Source: a virus. From it: a stretch of DNA of 40,343 nucleotides. Position numbers and translations under genes: made by a program. The notes under the pieces are model-generated. The model had not been told where the DNA came from, did no database searches, and saw only the letters and a list, made by a program, of their open reading frames with translations. Positions 29,578 through 35,967 of the stretch are shown one piece after another. The stretch lies in the IMG/VR virus record IMGVR_UViG_3300045999_006059, positions 1 to 40,343 of that record; one strand, 5' to 3'. Within the stretch, counting starts at the first letter, position 1. Each line of letters starts with the position of its first letter.

Positions 29578-30821
29578 TGCTGTATTCAGGCTTAGGGGGC
29601 AAACTGCGGAGACAGGCGCGGGCGACAATCCGCACTGCCCCCGGAATAGTCTACGCCACTTCAACGGCGGCAGGCGGGGGCATCGGGACGCGGGCCAGCC
29701 CCTACACGATCACAGAAGCCCTCGCCGCTGTGGATGGATTTGACGATCAGACTATTCGGATTCAGGCCACATCGGGCAATCCTTTGCGCGCTGAATATGC
29801 CTATGAAAGCGCATTCTCGCTGACCGTTGAGGGCTGGGACGACGAGCCTTGGCATCATTACGGGTCGGACGTGCAGACAAGCGGCTGGTCTGATCTGGGC
29901 GGCGGTATCTACAGCAAGACGTTGAACTACACATCCATTGGCAGACCGCTGGTAACGACGATGACTCAGACCATCGGGGATCGGTCTGACTGGTGGTACA
30001 AGCTGGTGCCAGCCACGGTTGCGACGACGCCCGGAGTGGGTGAGTACGGCTACGCCAGCAACGTGTGTTACGTTCGGCTTCCCGGCGATGCTGACCCAAA
30101 TGGCCACACCATTGAAGTTCCCCGGCGAAACTACTGTTGGCGCGCTATCGGAGCGGGGCGTCTGACCGTGCGCGATTTTGTGCATCGTGCTTCGATTGTC
30201 GGAAACAGCATTGTCGGGCTTTCGACCAACCCAGACGGCACCGGCTACATGACGATGGAGGATGGTCTGTCGGAATACGGCGGGACGTTGGGCGGCTGCG
30301 TCATGGCGGGGGGCAAGTTCGAAAGCCTGATTTGCAGGCGCGTTGAAGCGTATCGGTCGGACAATGACGGGTTTAACATCAAGGCTCCCGTTCCGGGCGG
30401 GGCGGCAAATCTGGCACAGCTTTACGACTGTGACGGTAGCTATAATGGCGATCTGGTCAACGCCAGCGCGCAAGGCGCATCTGCGCATGAATCGAGCGTC
30501 ATGGAACTGCATGGCGGGCGGTATGACTATAACGTTTCGGGCGGGATGGTCAGCATTGACACATCTATCAACCGCCTCATCGGCGACGGCCCAGATGGCG
30601 CGGTCTACATGGAAAACAACATGCGGCTCGGAAACACGGGCGGCACGATCACGGCTCAGGCAGCTTGCGCATGGATGGACACAACTACGGGCAGCGTCAC
30701 CGGACCTGTCTATGTGCGAAACAACCAAGGCGTCGGCGTCCGGGTGGCGACGGTAAGCGCGGTGACGGGCCTGTCAAATATCGTATCGACCGGAAACGGC
30801 GCTGCGGACGTGATTGCATAA
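29577..30821 (+). CDS. Beta-helix tailspike (414 aa)
   Basis: Right-handed beta-helix features: repeated short strands and turns with Gly/Asp/Asn (ESLICRRVEAYRSDNDGFN, LYDCDGSYNGDLVNA) and an N-terminal segment GTRASPYTITEALAAVDG seen in phage pectate-lyase-like spikes. Probably binds and cuts the host surface polysaccharide; the catalytic acids cannot be assigned from sequence alone. Last gene of the virion block. Confidence 0.75.
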   Translation: MLYSGLGGKLRRQARATIRTAPGIVYATSTAAGGGIGTRASPYTITEALAAVDGFDDQTIRIQATSGNPLRAEYAYESAFSLTVEGWDDEPWHHYGSDVQTSGWSDLGGGIYSKTLNYTSIGRPLVTTMTQTIGDRSDWWYKLVPATVATTPGVGEYGYASNVCYVRLPGDADPNGHTIEVPRRNYCWRAIGAGRLTVRDFVHRASIVGNSIVGLSTNPDGTGYMTMEDGLSEYGGTLGGCVMAGGKFESLICRRVEAYRSDNDGFNIKAPVPGGAANLAQLYDCDGSYNGDLVNASAQGASAHESSVMELHGGRYDYNVSGGMVSIDTSINRLIGDGPDGAVYMENNMRLGNTGGTITAQAACAWMDTTTGSVTGPVYVRNNQGVGVRVATVSAVTGLSNIVSTGNGAADVIA

Positions 30822-30890
30822 CCAACGGCCCCCGACGACGCGCCAACGACGCCGAGGGCCTGACCACATCAAACGAAAGGACCGCTTGAC

Positions 30891-30947
30891 ATGGCTGCAA
30901 ATAACAAGGGCGTGCGTTGCCCGGTTTACAAGGTAGGGAAATCATGA
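30891..30947 (+). CDS. Very short ORF before the lysis genes (18 aa)
   Basis: An ATG with AAAGGA upstream opens an 18-codon ORF (MAANNKGVRCPVYKVGKS) whose stop overlaps the next ATG (ATGA). It may be a true micro-protein or a leader that delivers ribosomes to the membrane protein behind it. A second ribosome-site-like GTAGGGAAA lies at its end. Confidence 0.35.
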   Translation: MAANNKGVRCPVYKVGKS

Positions 30948-31219
30948 CCGACGAGCCTTGGCACCTAGACAAGCGCGTGCCCGTTGCGCTGATCGTGACT
31001 GTTCTCAGCCAGTTTGCTTTGACGATCTGGCTGATCGCGGCGATGTCATCGGACATTGAATCGTTGAAAGCGTCGGACACGCGCCAGGACATGCAGATTG
31101 AAGCCATGCGTGACGCGGCGCAACAGATGGCGGTGCAGCTTGGCCGGATCGAGGAAATCAGCCTGAACACGCAGAAGGCCGTTGAAGGCTTGGCGCGTCA
31201 GTTGGAGGCGCGGCCTTGA
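30944..31219 (+). CDS. Small membrane protein with coiled coil (91 aa)
   Basis: Starts MTDEPWHLDKRVPVALIVT, a conserved opening in alphaproteobacterial phages; one transmembrane helix (about 14-35), then a Glu/Gln-rich coiled coil (ESLKASDTRQDMQIEAM). It sits at the head of the lysis region and may take part in membrane disruption (spanin- or holin-like accessory). Coupled to a TTG-start gene downstream. Confidence 0.7.
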   Translation: MTDEPWHLDKRVPVALIVTVLSQFALTIWLIAAMSSDIESLKASDTRQDMQIEAMRDAAQQMAVQLGRIEEISLNTQKAVEGLARQLEARP

Positions 31220-31344
31220 ACATCACTACATGGGCAACGACAGACGCCCTGCACATCTACAATGACGGCAAGCTTGTGGCCGTTGTGCCCGTCCGGCAGT
31301 TTCCCGCGCTGATCGAGGCGCTGGCAAGGATGCTGCCCCGATGA
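31216..31344 (+). CDS. Small hypothetical protein, TTG start (42 aa)
   Basis: TTG at 31216 overlaps the previous stop and has GGAGG 7-8 bases upstream; the stop overlaps the next ATG (ATGA). Peptide MNITTWATTDALHIYNDG... ending in a helix (ALIEALARML). Too short for ATG-only ORF searches. Function unknown. Confidence 0.6.
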   Translation: MNITTWATTDALHIYNDGKLVAVVPVRQFPALIEALARMLPR

Positions 31345-31544
31345 TCAGCAAGGAAGACATCGAAGCCCTGCACGCCGTCAGGGAACGGATCAAGGCAGGT
31401 GTAACGCCTCACCGTGAAGCAACCCGCAAGGAATGGCTTGCCGTTCTGCGATGCGCGGTCTTTTACCAATCCGCTTTTGAGGCTTTGGCGGCGGACGCCA
31501 TTGCGGATCACAAGCGGATCGAAGCAGGAATGAACCCCACATAG
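31341..31544 (+). CDS. Hypothetical protein (67 aa)
   Basis: All-helical small protein (EDIEALHAVRERIKAGVTPH, ALAADAIADHKRIEAG). ATGA-coupled to the 42-aa gene. No recognised domain. Confidence 0.65.
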   Translation: MISKEDIEALHAVRERIKAGVTPHREATRKEWLAVLRCAVFYQSAFEALAADAIADHKRIEAGMNPT

Positions 31545-31555
31545 GAGCCTTGACC

Positions 31556-31831
31556 ATGCGTTACGCTCTAGCCGCCTTGGCGGTCCTTTTCGCATTCCCG
31601 GCCCATGCACAAAGCTGCGGACCCCGTGCCGGACTTGAAGACATCATGCTCTCGCAGCATGGCGAAATGCGGGTGTCTGTCGCGCTGGACGCAGACAGCA
31701 ACCTGATTGAGGTATGGGTCAACCCGGAAACGCGGCACTGGTCCGCCACGATGACCAAGCCGGACGGGACAGCGTGCTTTGTGTCATACGGGTATGATTA
31801 CGAAGCCGTGCCTATCGGGGTGGACGGATAA
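31556..31831 (+). CDS. Secreted small protein with signal peptide (91 aa)
   Basis: Begins MRYALAALAVLFAFPAHAQ then SCG: a basic start, hydrophobic core and AHA cleavage motif, so it is exported to the periplasm. The mature part contains paired Cys and a beta-type core (LIEVWVNPETRHWSATMTK). AGGAGCC lies before the ATG. A periplasmic protein in a lysis region may modulate the envelope; the exact role is unknown. Confidence 0.72.
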   Translation: MRYALAALAVLFAFPAHAQSCGPRAGLEDIMLSQHGEMRVSVALDADSNLIEVWVNPETRHWSATMTKPDGTACFVSYGYDYEAVPIGVDG

Positions 31832-32974
31832 ATGGCTACCCCGCCCCTGTCGCGGGAACTGATGATTGAAACAGTAGAGGCATATCGAAGAAACGGGAAC
31901 AACAAAGAGGCGGCGGCGCGAGAGTTGGGCATCCCGTCCGGAACCTATTGCAACCGCTTTCGCAAGGCACAAGCGGCGGGGTTGCTACTGACCGAAGGCC
32001 AGCGCGAAAGCATCGAAGCGGCCAAGCTGGACCCGATGACCGCGCAAGGCGGCTGGATCATCACGGACAAGGACGGCGAAATCATCCGCCGATCTACGCG
32101 GTGGAAAGCGGACGCCCCGGAGGATGATCCTGAGCGCATTCTAGGGGCCATCCGTGACGGGCTGGCGGACTTACCCCGCGCAATCGACTTACCCCCTGCC
32201 AGCGGCCCTGACGCGCTGTGCGCCGTGTTCCCTGTCGCTGATCTTCACATCGGGATGCTGGCCGATCAAGAGGAGGTCGGGGCCGATTGGGATACGAAGA
32301 TAGCGCGGCGCGTGTTTGAAGAAACCTTTGCGCGCATTGTCAGCATGACGCCCCCGGCAGGAACAGCCATCCTGGCGCAACTCGGGGATCTTACGCATAA
32401 CGACGATCAACGAAACATCACGCCCCAAAGCGGCCACCAGCTTGATGTGGATAGCCGATATTTCCTTATCCTGCGGCGGGCTGTAGCGGCCATGAAAGCG
32501 GCCATAGAAGCCCTGCGGCGGCGGTATCCGATGGTCATCTATCGCGGTTGTCGTGGAAATCACGACATCACTGCGCACTATGCCGTCACGCTTGCGCTGA
32601 TGGAACACTACCGGGACGTTCCTGGCGTCCAGATCATTGACCACGCGGGCGAGTTCTACTTGCACGAGTTCGGCGCAAACATGATCCTGTTGCACCACGG
32701 CGACCGGGCCAAGCCTGACAGGCTGGTTCATTTCGCGGCGGCTGAGTGGCCGGAGGTATGGGGCCGAACCCGCTACCGGATTGCGCTGTCTGGGCATGTT
32801 CACCATGCGCGGGCGGTTGAAGTCGGCGGCATGTCGTTTGAATCGGTCGGAACCATTATCCCGCGTGACGCCTATGCACATTCGCACGCTTATTCAGCGC
32901 GGCGGGCTTTGGTCAGCATCACGCTCGACCGGGACCAAGGCGAAGTCAGCCGTGCGCGGGTGAATATCGCCTAG
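31832..32974 (+). CDS. Metallophosphoesterase with N-terminal helix-turn-helix (380 aa)
   Basis: Calcineurin-like fold: DLHIG (D137, H139), GDLTHND (D186), RGNHD (N243, H244), LLHHGD (about 287-291) and SGHVHH (320-325), a full metal-ligand set. The first 50 residues form a helix-turn-helix (NNKEAAARELGIPSGTYCNR) like small transposase/resolvase DNA-binding heads. It begins immediately after the secreted-protein stop. Such fusions are common in phages and are presumed phosphodiesterases or nucleases acting on DNA; the substrate is unknown. Confidence 0.85.
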   Translation: MATPPLSRELMIETVEAYRRNGNNKEAAARELGIPSGTYCNRFRKAQAAGLLLTEGQRESIEAAKLDPMTAQGGWIITDKDGEIIRRSTRWKADAPEDDPERILGAIRDGLADLPRAIDLPPASGPDALCAVFPVADLHIGMLADQEEVGADWDTKIARRVFEETFARIVSMTPPAGTAILAQLGDLTHNDDQRNITPQSGHQLDVDSRYFLILRRAVAAMKAAIEALRRRYPMVIYRGCRGNHDITAHYAVTLALMEHYRDVPGVQIIDHAGEFYLHEFGANMILLHHGDRAKPDRLVHFAAAEWPEVWGRTRYRIALSGHVHHARAVEVGGMSFESVGTIIPRDAYAHSHAYSARRALVSITLDRDQGEVSRARVNIA

Positions 32975-33096
32975 GCCATTTGGCATCGTTCCCGGCATTT
33001 TGTGCCACTTTCGTTAACACGTAACCGCGTACATGTCAGCGAAACCGGGTTTGACTAACATGAAATCGCAATCTGCGACATCAACAGGACATCGCT
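32975..33096 (+). other. Intergenic region before the amidase gene
   Basis: 122 bases. It contains an 11-base palindrome AAACCGGGTTT (33042-33052), a -35-like TTGACT (33051-33056) with no acceptable -10 at 16-18 bases, a small TCGCA/TGCGA hairpin (33066-33078), and the AGGA site for the amidase. A separate lysis promoter is possible but not demonstrable. Confidence 0.4.
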
Positions 33097-33711
33097 ATGA
33101 CCTATGAAATCCGCGCCAGACAGGCGCGATGTGCCGCGCTTGGCTTTTGGCCGGGGCCTATCGACGGCAAGGATGGCAGGCGCACCCAAGCGGCCTATGC
33201 GGCGGCTGTAGCGTCCCAAAGAATGAAGGGCATGCCCTTTCAGCATCCGTCCGGCTTGACCCGTATTCACCTACACTGGACGGGCGGGGGGCATAGCGCC
33301 AACGCAACTGACCGCAAGTCGTATCATGTCGTGATCGAAGGCAGCGGCAAGGAAATCATCTGCCATCCCGAGACGGAACGGCTGGCGCATACCTGGAACG
33401 CCAACGGCGGCGCGATTGGCATCAGCATGGCGTGCATGGCAGGCGCGGTCGAGCGGCCTTTTTCTTGGGGATCAGCCCCTATGACCACGGCACAACTGCA
33501 CGGGCTGGCAAAAGCGGCGGCGCGGCTGGCGGGGCAATACGATATCCCGATCACGCCTTACTCTGTGCTTACCCATGCCGAAGTGCAGCCCGTTCTTGGG
33601 ATCACCCAACGCAACAAGATTGACATCATGTGCTTGCCGGGAATGAACGAAATGCAAGACCCGATAAAAATCGGGGACAAGATACGGGCAATCATTGTCT
33701 CGTATCTGTGA
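33097..33711 (+). CDS. Endolysin: PG-binding domain + N-acetylmuramoyl-L-alanine amidase
   Basis: A 204-aa endolysin. Residues 5-45 form a short peptidoglycan-binding domain (GFWPGPIDGKDGRRTQAAYA). The amidase domain follows: IHLHWTGG (H60), SYHVVIEGSG, TWNANGGAIGISM, SVLTHAEV (H160) and KIDIMCLPG (D176), a plausible zinc-ligand set for Amidase_2. It cleaves the stem peptide from the glycan. The last 22 residues after CLPGM are not the original end: a second, homologous C-terminus lies downstream of the inserted HNH gene, so this end was replaced on insertion. Confidence 0.9.
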   Translation: MTYEIRARQARCAALGFWPGPIDGKDGRRTQAAYAAAVASQRMKGMPFQHPSGLTRIHLHWTGGGHSANATDRKSYHVVIEGSGKEIICHPETERLAHTWNANGGAIGISMACMAGAVERPFSWGSAPMTTAQLHGLAKAAARLAGQYDIPITPYSVLTHAEVQPVLGITQRNKIDIMCLPGMNEMQDPIKIGDKIRAIIVSYL

Positions 33712-33728
33712 ATCTGTTATGATTCAAC

Positions 33729-33763
33729 GGTGTAGAGGCAGATTGGCGTCCGCCTTCTACACC
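33729..33763 (+). promoter_or_regulatory. Stem-loop in the HNH gene leader
   Basis: A 10-bp stem (33729-33738 with 33754-33763, one G-U pair) with a 15-base loop in the 84-base leader between the amidase stop and the HNH start. Free-standing homing endonuclease genes in phages often carry leader hairpins that limit translation. A palindrome GTTCGAAC also overlaps the ribosome site region just before the ATG. Confidence 0.5.
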
Positions 33764-33795
33764 TAACCATAGGTCCGAACATTGGAGGTTCGAAC

Positions 33796-34314
33796 ATGGC
33801 TCGCAAAGCCTTACCAGCACAAGACGTGCTGTTGCAACTTTTGAATTATGACCCCGAAACCGGGGCGCTGACATGGCGCGAACGTCCTGATCATCCTGCA
33901 TTCACAACGCGATGGGCTGGAAAACCTGCCTTTACCGCTCTTGAGCGTGGATACAAGCAAGGCCGGATTTTCATGGAATTGCACTATGCGCACCGGATCA
34001 TCTGGCGGATGATGACTGGCGAGATTGCTCATGACGTTGACCACATCAACGGCGTTCGGTCTGACAACCGATGGTCAAATCTGCGATCTGTGACGCGGGC
34101 GGAAAATCTTCGCAACAGGCGCTTGGGGCCAGCCAACACGAGCGGAACGCACGGCGTGCAGTTTACTCAATGGGGTGCTTGGCAGGCATACATTGGGCAC
34201 CAAAGCCGATCAATTTGCCTCGGTAGCTTCAAAACCAAAGAAGAAGCAATAGAGGCTCGGAAACGCGCTGAACGCGATCTTGGCTATCACGAGAACCACG
34301 GGCGCACAGCTTAA
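33796..34314 (+). CDS. HNH homing endonuclease with AP2-like DNA-binding domain (172 aa)
   Basis: The nuclease half carries AHRIIW (H66) and the HNH core VDHINGVRSDNRWSNLR (residues 81-97, D82/H83/N85). The C-terminal half (TSGTHGVQF, WQAYIGHQSRSICLGSFKTK, about 115-148) is an AP2-like domain, the standard pairing of phage free-standing homing endonucleases. GGAGG lies 8 bases before the ATG. It splits the amidase/holin lysis pair and is flanked by two versions of the amidase 3' end, so it is a recent mobile insertion. Slightly lower GC than its neighbours. Confidence 0.9.
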   Translation: MARKALPAQDVLLQLLNYDPETGALTWRERPDHPAFTTRWAGKPAFTALERGYKQGRIFMELHYAHRIIWRMMTGEIAHDVDHINGVRSDNRWSNLRSVTRAENLRNRRLGPANTSGTHGVQFTQWGAWQAYIGHQSRSICLGSFKTKEEAIEARKRAERDLGYHENHGRTA

Positions 34315-34398
34315 ATCCCCGGCATGACGCAACCCGGCAACCCCAACGCGGTCGGGGATCGTATTCGTCAAATCATCCTTGGCTATGCAGGCCAGTAA
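34315..34398 (+). pseudogene. Stranded original C-terminus of the endolysin gene
   Basis: Right after the HNH stop and in the same frame, 27 codons plus a stop read IPGMTQPGNPNAVGDRIRQ and IILGYAGQ. Aligned without gaps to the endolysin end from its PGM (residues 181-203), 11 of 23 positions are identical (PGM, P, GD, I-R, II, Y). This is the pre-insertion amidase 3' end, displaced about 650 bases downstream. It has no ribosome site of its own, so it is probably no longer translated. Confidence 0.8.
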
Positions 34399-34414
34399 CC
34401 CGAAAGGCAAACAC

Positions 34415-34660
34415 ATGTCATTCCTTCCCCCCGAAAACACGGCCCCCGATCTGCCGCCCTTGCCGATCTGGCAAGCCCGGTCGTTTTGGCTGACCGTCAC
34501 GGCGTTCTTTGGCTCAATCCTGCCATTGCTTGGCATCAACTGGCCGTGGGTCAATGACCCTGCAACCGTGGATACCATCATGCAAGTCGTGTCCGGTGTT
34601 GCCGCTGTGCTGGCCTTGCGCGAGCGTGCAAACCCGCATCGGCGGTTGACGATGAAATGA
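34415..34660 (+). CDS. Holin-like membrane protein (81 aa)
   Basis: Two hydrophobic segments (about 24-43, FWLTVTAFFGSILPLLGINW; and 52-66, TIMQVVSGVAAVLAL) separated by a short polar turn, with a basic tail (RERANPHRRL). The same layout is found next to amidases in alphaproteobacterial phages. GAAAGG precedes the ATG. It would form membrane lesions that release the endolysin. Class II topology by inspection. Confidence 0.78.
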   Translation: MSFLPPENTAPDLPPLPIWQARSFWLTVTAFFGSILPLLGINWPWVNDPATVDTIMQVVSGVAAVLALRERANPHRRLTMK

Positions 34661-34860
34661 CCCTGTCAGAATTTGCGCATTGGTTTTGCTACGGTCGCGC
34701 AGGCATGAGCCTGTGCGGTCGATCCTATCGGCTTCAACATATCCCTTTCTGGGCCGCATGGCGTCGGGTTTTTGACGCCTTAGCGTGGCCGTTTCAGCGC
34801 AGCCATTGCCGCCAGTCGTACTTCTACCACATTGAAAAACAGGCAGGACCGCCAAGTTAG
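34657..34860 (+). CDS. Last rightward gene, Cys/aromatic-rich small protein (67 aa)
   Basis: Starts MTLSEFAHWFCYGRAGMSL; rich in Trp, Phe, Tyr, Arg and Cys (AWRRVFDALAWPF, CRQSYFYH), probably membrane-peripheral. ATGA-coupled to the holin. Its stop overlaps, by 4 bases, the stop of the last leftward gene, with no terminator between the converging operons. Function unknown; lysis-linked by position. Confidence 0.68.
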   Translation: MTLSEFAHWFCYGRAGMSLCGRSYRLQHIPFWAAWRRVFDALAWPFQRSHCRQSYFYHIEKQAGPPS

Positions 34861-35207
34861 TCAGCGGTCGTGGTGGGGGCATCGGTTGCGGTGAGGGCGG
34901 CGTTTATGGCGCGGGCGCGATCTACATAGCGGGCAAGTTCGGTCAACAATTCGGCCATAGCTTGCGACCCGACCGCGTTCCATGTGGCTGAACCGCCAGA
35001 TAAAGCCGCGACTTTGAAGCGGCCAATGGCTGTGTGCATTACGGCTTGCCAGCCGTCGTCAAGCGGCTTTGTCAGCGCACCCCGCAACCGTTCGTTCTCG
35101 GCCTTAAGTGCGTCGAATAGATCGCCCCGGACGTAGGTAGCAAATGTGTCAACGCCATGCGTGACGATCCTGATCTTCATCCGTTCCGGTGCATCCTGGC
35201 GGGTCAT
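34857..35207 (-). CDS. Last leftward gene, hypothetical (116 aa)
   Basis: The true start is MTRQDAPERMKIRIV at 35207, overlapping the Lar-like stop (ATGA). It has a helical centre (FDALKAENERLRGALTKPL) and an Ala/Thr-rich tail. End of the leftward operon. No recognised family. Confidence 0.65.
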   Translation of the reverse strand: MTRQDAPERMKIRIVTHGVDTFATYVRGDLFDALKAENERLRGALTKPLDDGWQAVMHTAIGRFKVAALSGGSATWNAVGSQAMAELLTELARYVDRARAINAALTATDAPTTTAD

Positions 35208-35398
35208 GGGGCGGCTTCCTGTGGTGCGCGGGTGTTCCATGCCAGCATGACCTTGTCTCTATCGCCACGCTCCACCGCAATAGGCCCGACCACTTCGCAC
35301 CGATGGATAAGACGCCAGGCGCCCAATATTTTTGTGGCGTCTGTAAGACTGTCCACACGGCTCCCGCAAAACGGGCACGGCAAGAGTTTATCGGTCAT
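35204..35398 (-). CDS. Lar-like restriction alleviation protein (64 aa)
   Basis: Short zinc-ribbon protein: LLPCPFCGSRV at the N-terminus and the diagnostic end VMLAWNTRAP, the frame of Lar/RalR proteins that protect DNA from type I restriction. The second zinc knuckle is degraded (HRCEVVGPI keeps one Cys only), so zinc binding may be partial. ATG at 35398 by TGATG coupling. It complements the two DNA-modification genes at the other end of the genome. Confidence 0.78.
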   Translation of the reverse strand: MTDKLLPCPFCGSRVDSLTDATKILGAWRLIHRCEVVGPIAVERGDRDKVMLAWNTRAPQEAAP

Positions 35399-35763
35399 CA
35401 CATCCCCCTCTCTGCGCCGGGTGGCTGTAGTTTTGCCATGATGTCGTCAATGTCCTGTTGCGTGATGTGATCGGGGCGGCGGTATGCTCGTCCGATGGTG
35501 CTGTGAAGATCAGCCCAAGACTTGGCAAGAGCGGTCGATTCCTCGTATTCGGCTTGAGACGTCCAAACGCGGCCCGGCTCCCCTGCATCCGATTCAAGAT
35601 ACATGCCGTCGGCGTCGAACCTTTCTGGCCAACCCCTGCCGTTGAACGTAATCCAGCGCCGCCCGATCTTCTCAATCGTGCCAACGTAGGGCTTGCCCAT
35701 TCGATTAGGCGGCACAACATAGACCGTCATGCCGACCTGCCAGCCGTTCGGGTGTCTGTCCAT
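35398..35763 (-). CDS. Beta-barrel/KOW-like hypothetical protein (121 aa)
   Basis: Starts MDRHPNGWQVGMTVYVVPP, with a small beta-barrel (KPYVGTIEKIGRRWITFNG) and a helical C-terminal half (STALAKSWADLHSTIGRAY). A GGAGGG lies 7 bases before the ATG; the frame continues upstream without a start signal. Coupled to the Lar-like gene. Function unknown, accessory operon. Confidence 0.7.
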   Translation of the reverse strand: MDRHPNGWQVGMTVYVVPPNRMGKPYVGTIEKIGRRWITFNGRGWPERFDADGMYLESDAGEPGRVWTSQAEYEESTALAKSWADLHSTIGRAYRRPDHITQQDIDDIMAKLQPPGAERGM

Positions 35764-35849
35764 CAAGCGACCCTCCAAAAGCGTTTGCCAAATTCCTGCC
35801 ACATGGCGGCGCAAAGTCTTGCTTTGTTCTGCGCGTCGGGCTTGCTCAT
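35763..35849 (-). CDS. Possible micro-ORF downstream of attP (28 aa)
   Basis: Reads MSKPDAQNKARLCAAMWQEF and ends KRFWRVA, with TGATG coupling to the next gene, which argues for translation. The ribosome site is weak and a second ATG lies 3 bases upstream (35852). In a prophage this ORF would lie right next to the att junction. Confidence 0.4.
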   Translation of the reverse strand: MSKPDAQNKARLCAAMWQEFGKRFWRVA

Positions 35850-35884
35850 CATGCGCCGTCTTGCGTTGATTTTGTTAGGTTTTA

Positions 35885-35934
35885 TGGTGCTGCAAGAGAG
35901 GATTGAACTCTCGACCTCTCCCTTACCAAGGGAG
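35885..35934 (-). other. attP: attP core: 3' half of a tRNA-Thr(GGT) gene
   Basis: Read on the minus strand this is the tRNA 3' half: anticodon stem CTCCC/GGGAG (35934-35918) around loop TTGGTAA with anticodon GGT (Thr), variable loop AGGTC, T-arm GAGAG-TTCAATC-CTCTC (35912-35896), acceptor 3' strand TTGCAGC and encoded ACCA (35885-35888). No 5' half (expected GCTGCAA start) is present. Next to a tyrosine integrase, this is the standard tRNA-targeting attP core: integration would restore the host tRNA-Thr. Confidence 0.85.
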
Positions 35935-35967
35935 TCGCAAAACCCCACAACCCCTTGCCATTGCATA

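Noticed and set aside
29661-30728. A 355-aa minus-strand ORF.
   Set aside because: It is fully antisense to the beta-helix tailspike, has no ribosome site and has shadow-like composition.
33712-34323. A group I intron interrupting the endolysin gene.
   Set aside because: The upstream reading frame ends in a proper homologous C-terminus with its own stop, and I see no conserved intron core; a free-standing HNH insertion with a replacement tail fits better.
35885-35934. A functional phage tRNA gene.
   Set aside because: The D-arm and the 5' acceptor strand are missing; only the 3' half is present, as in an attachment core.
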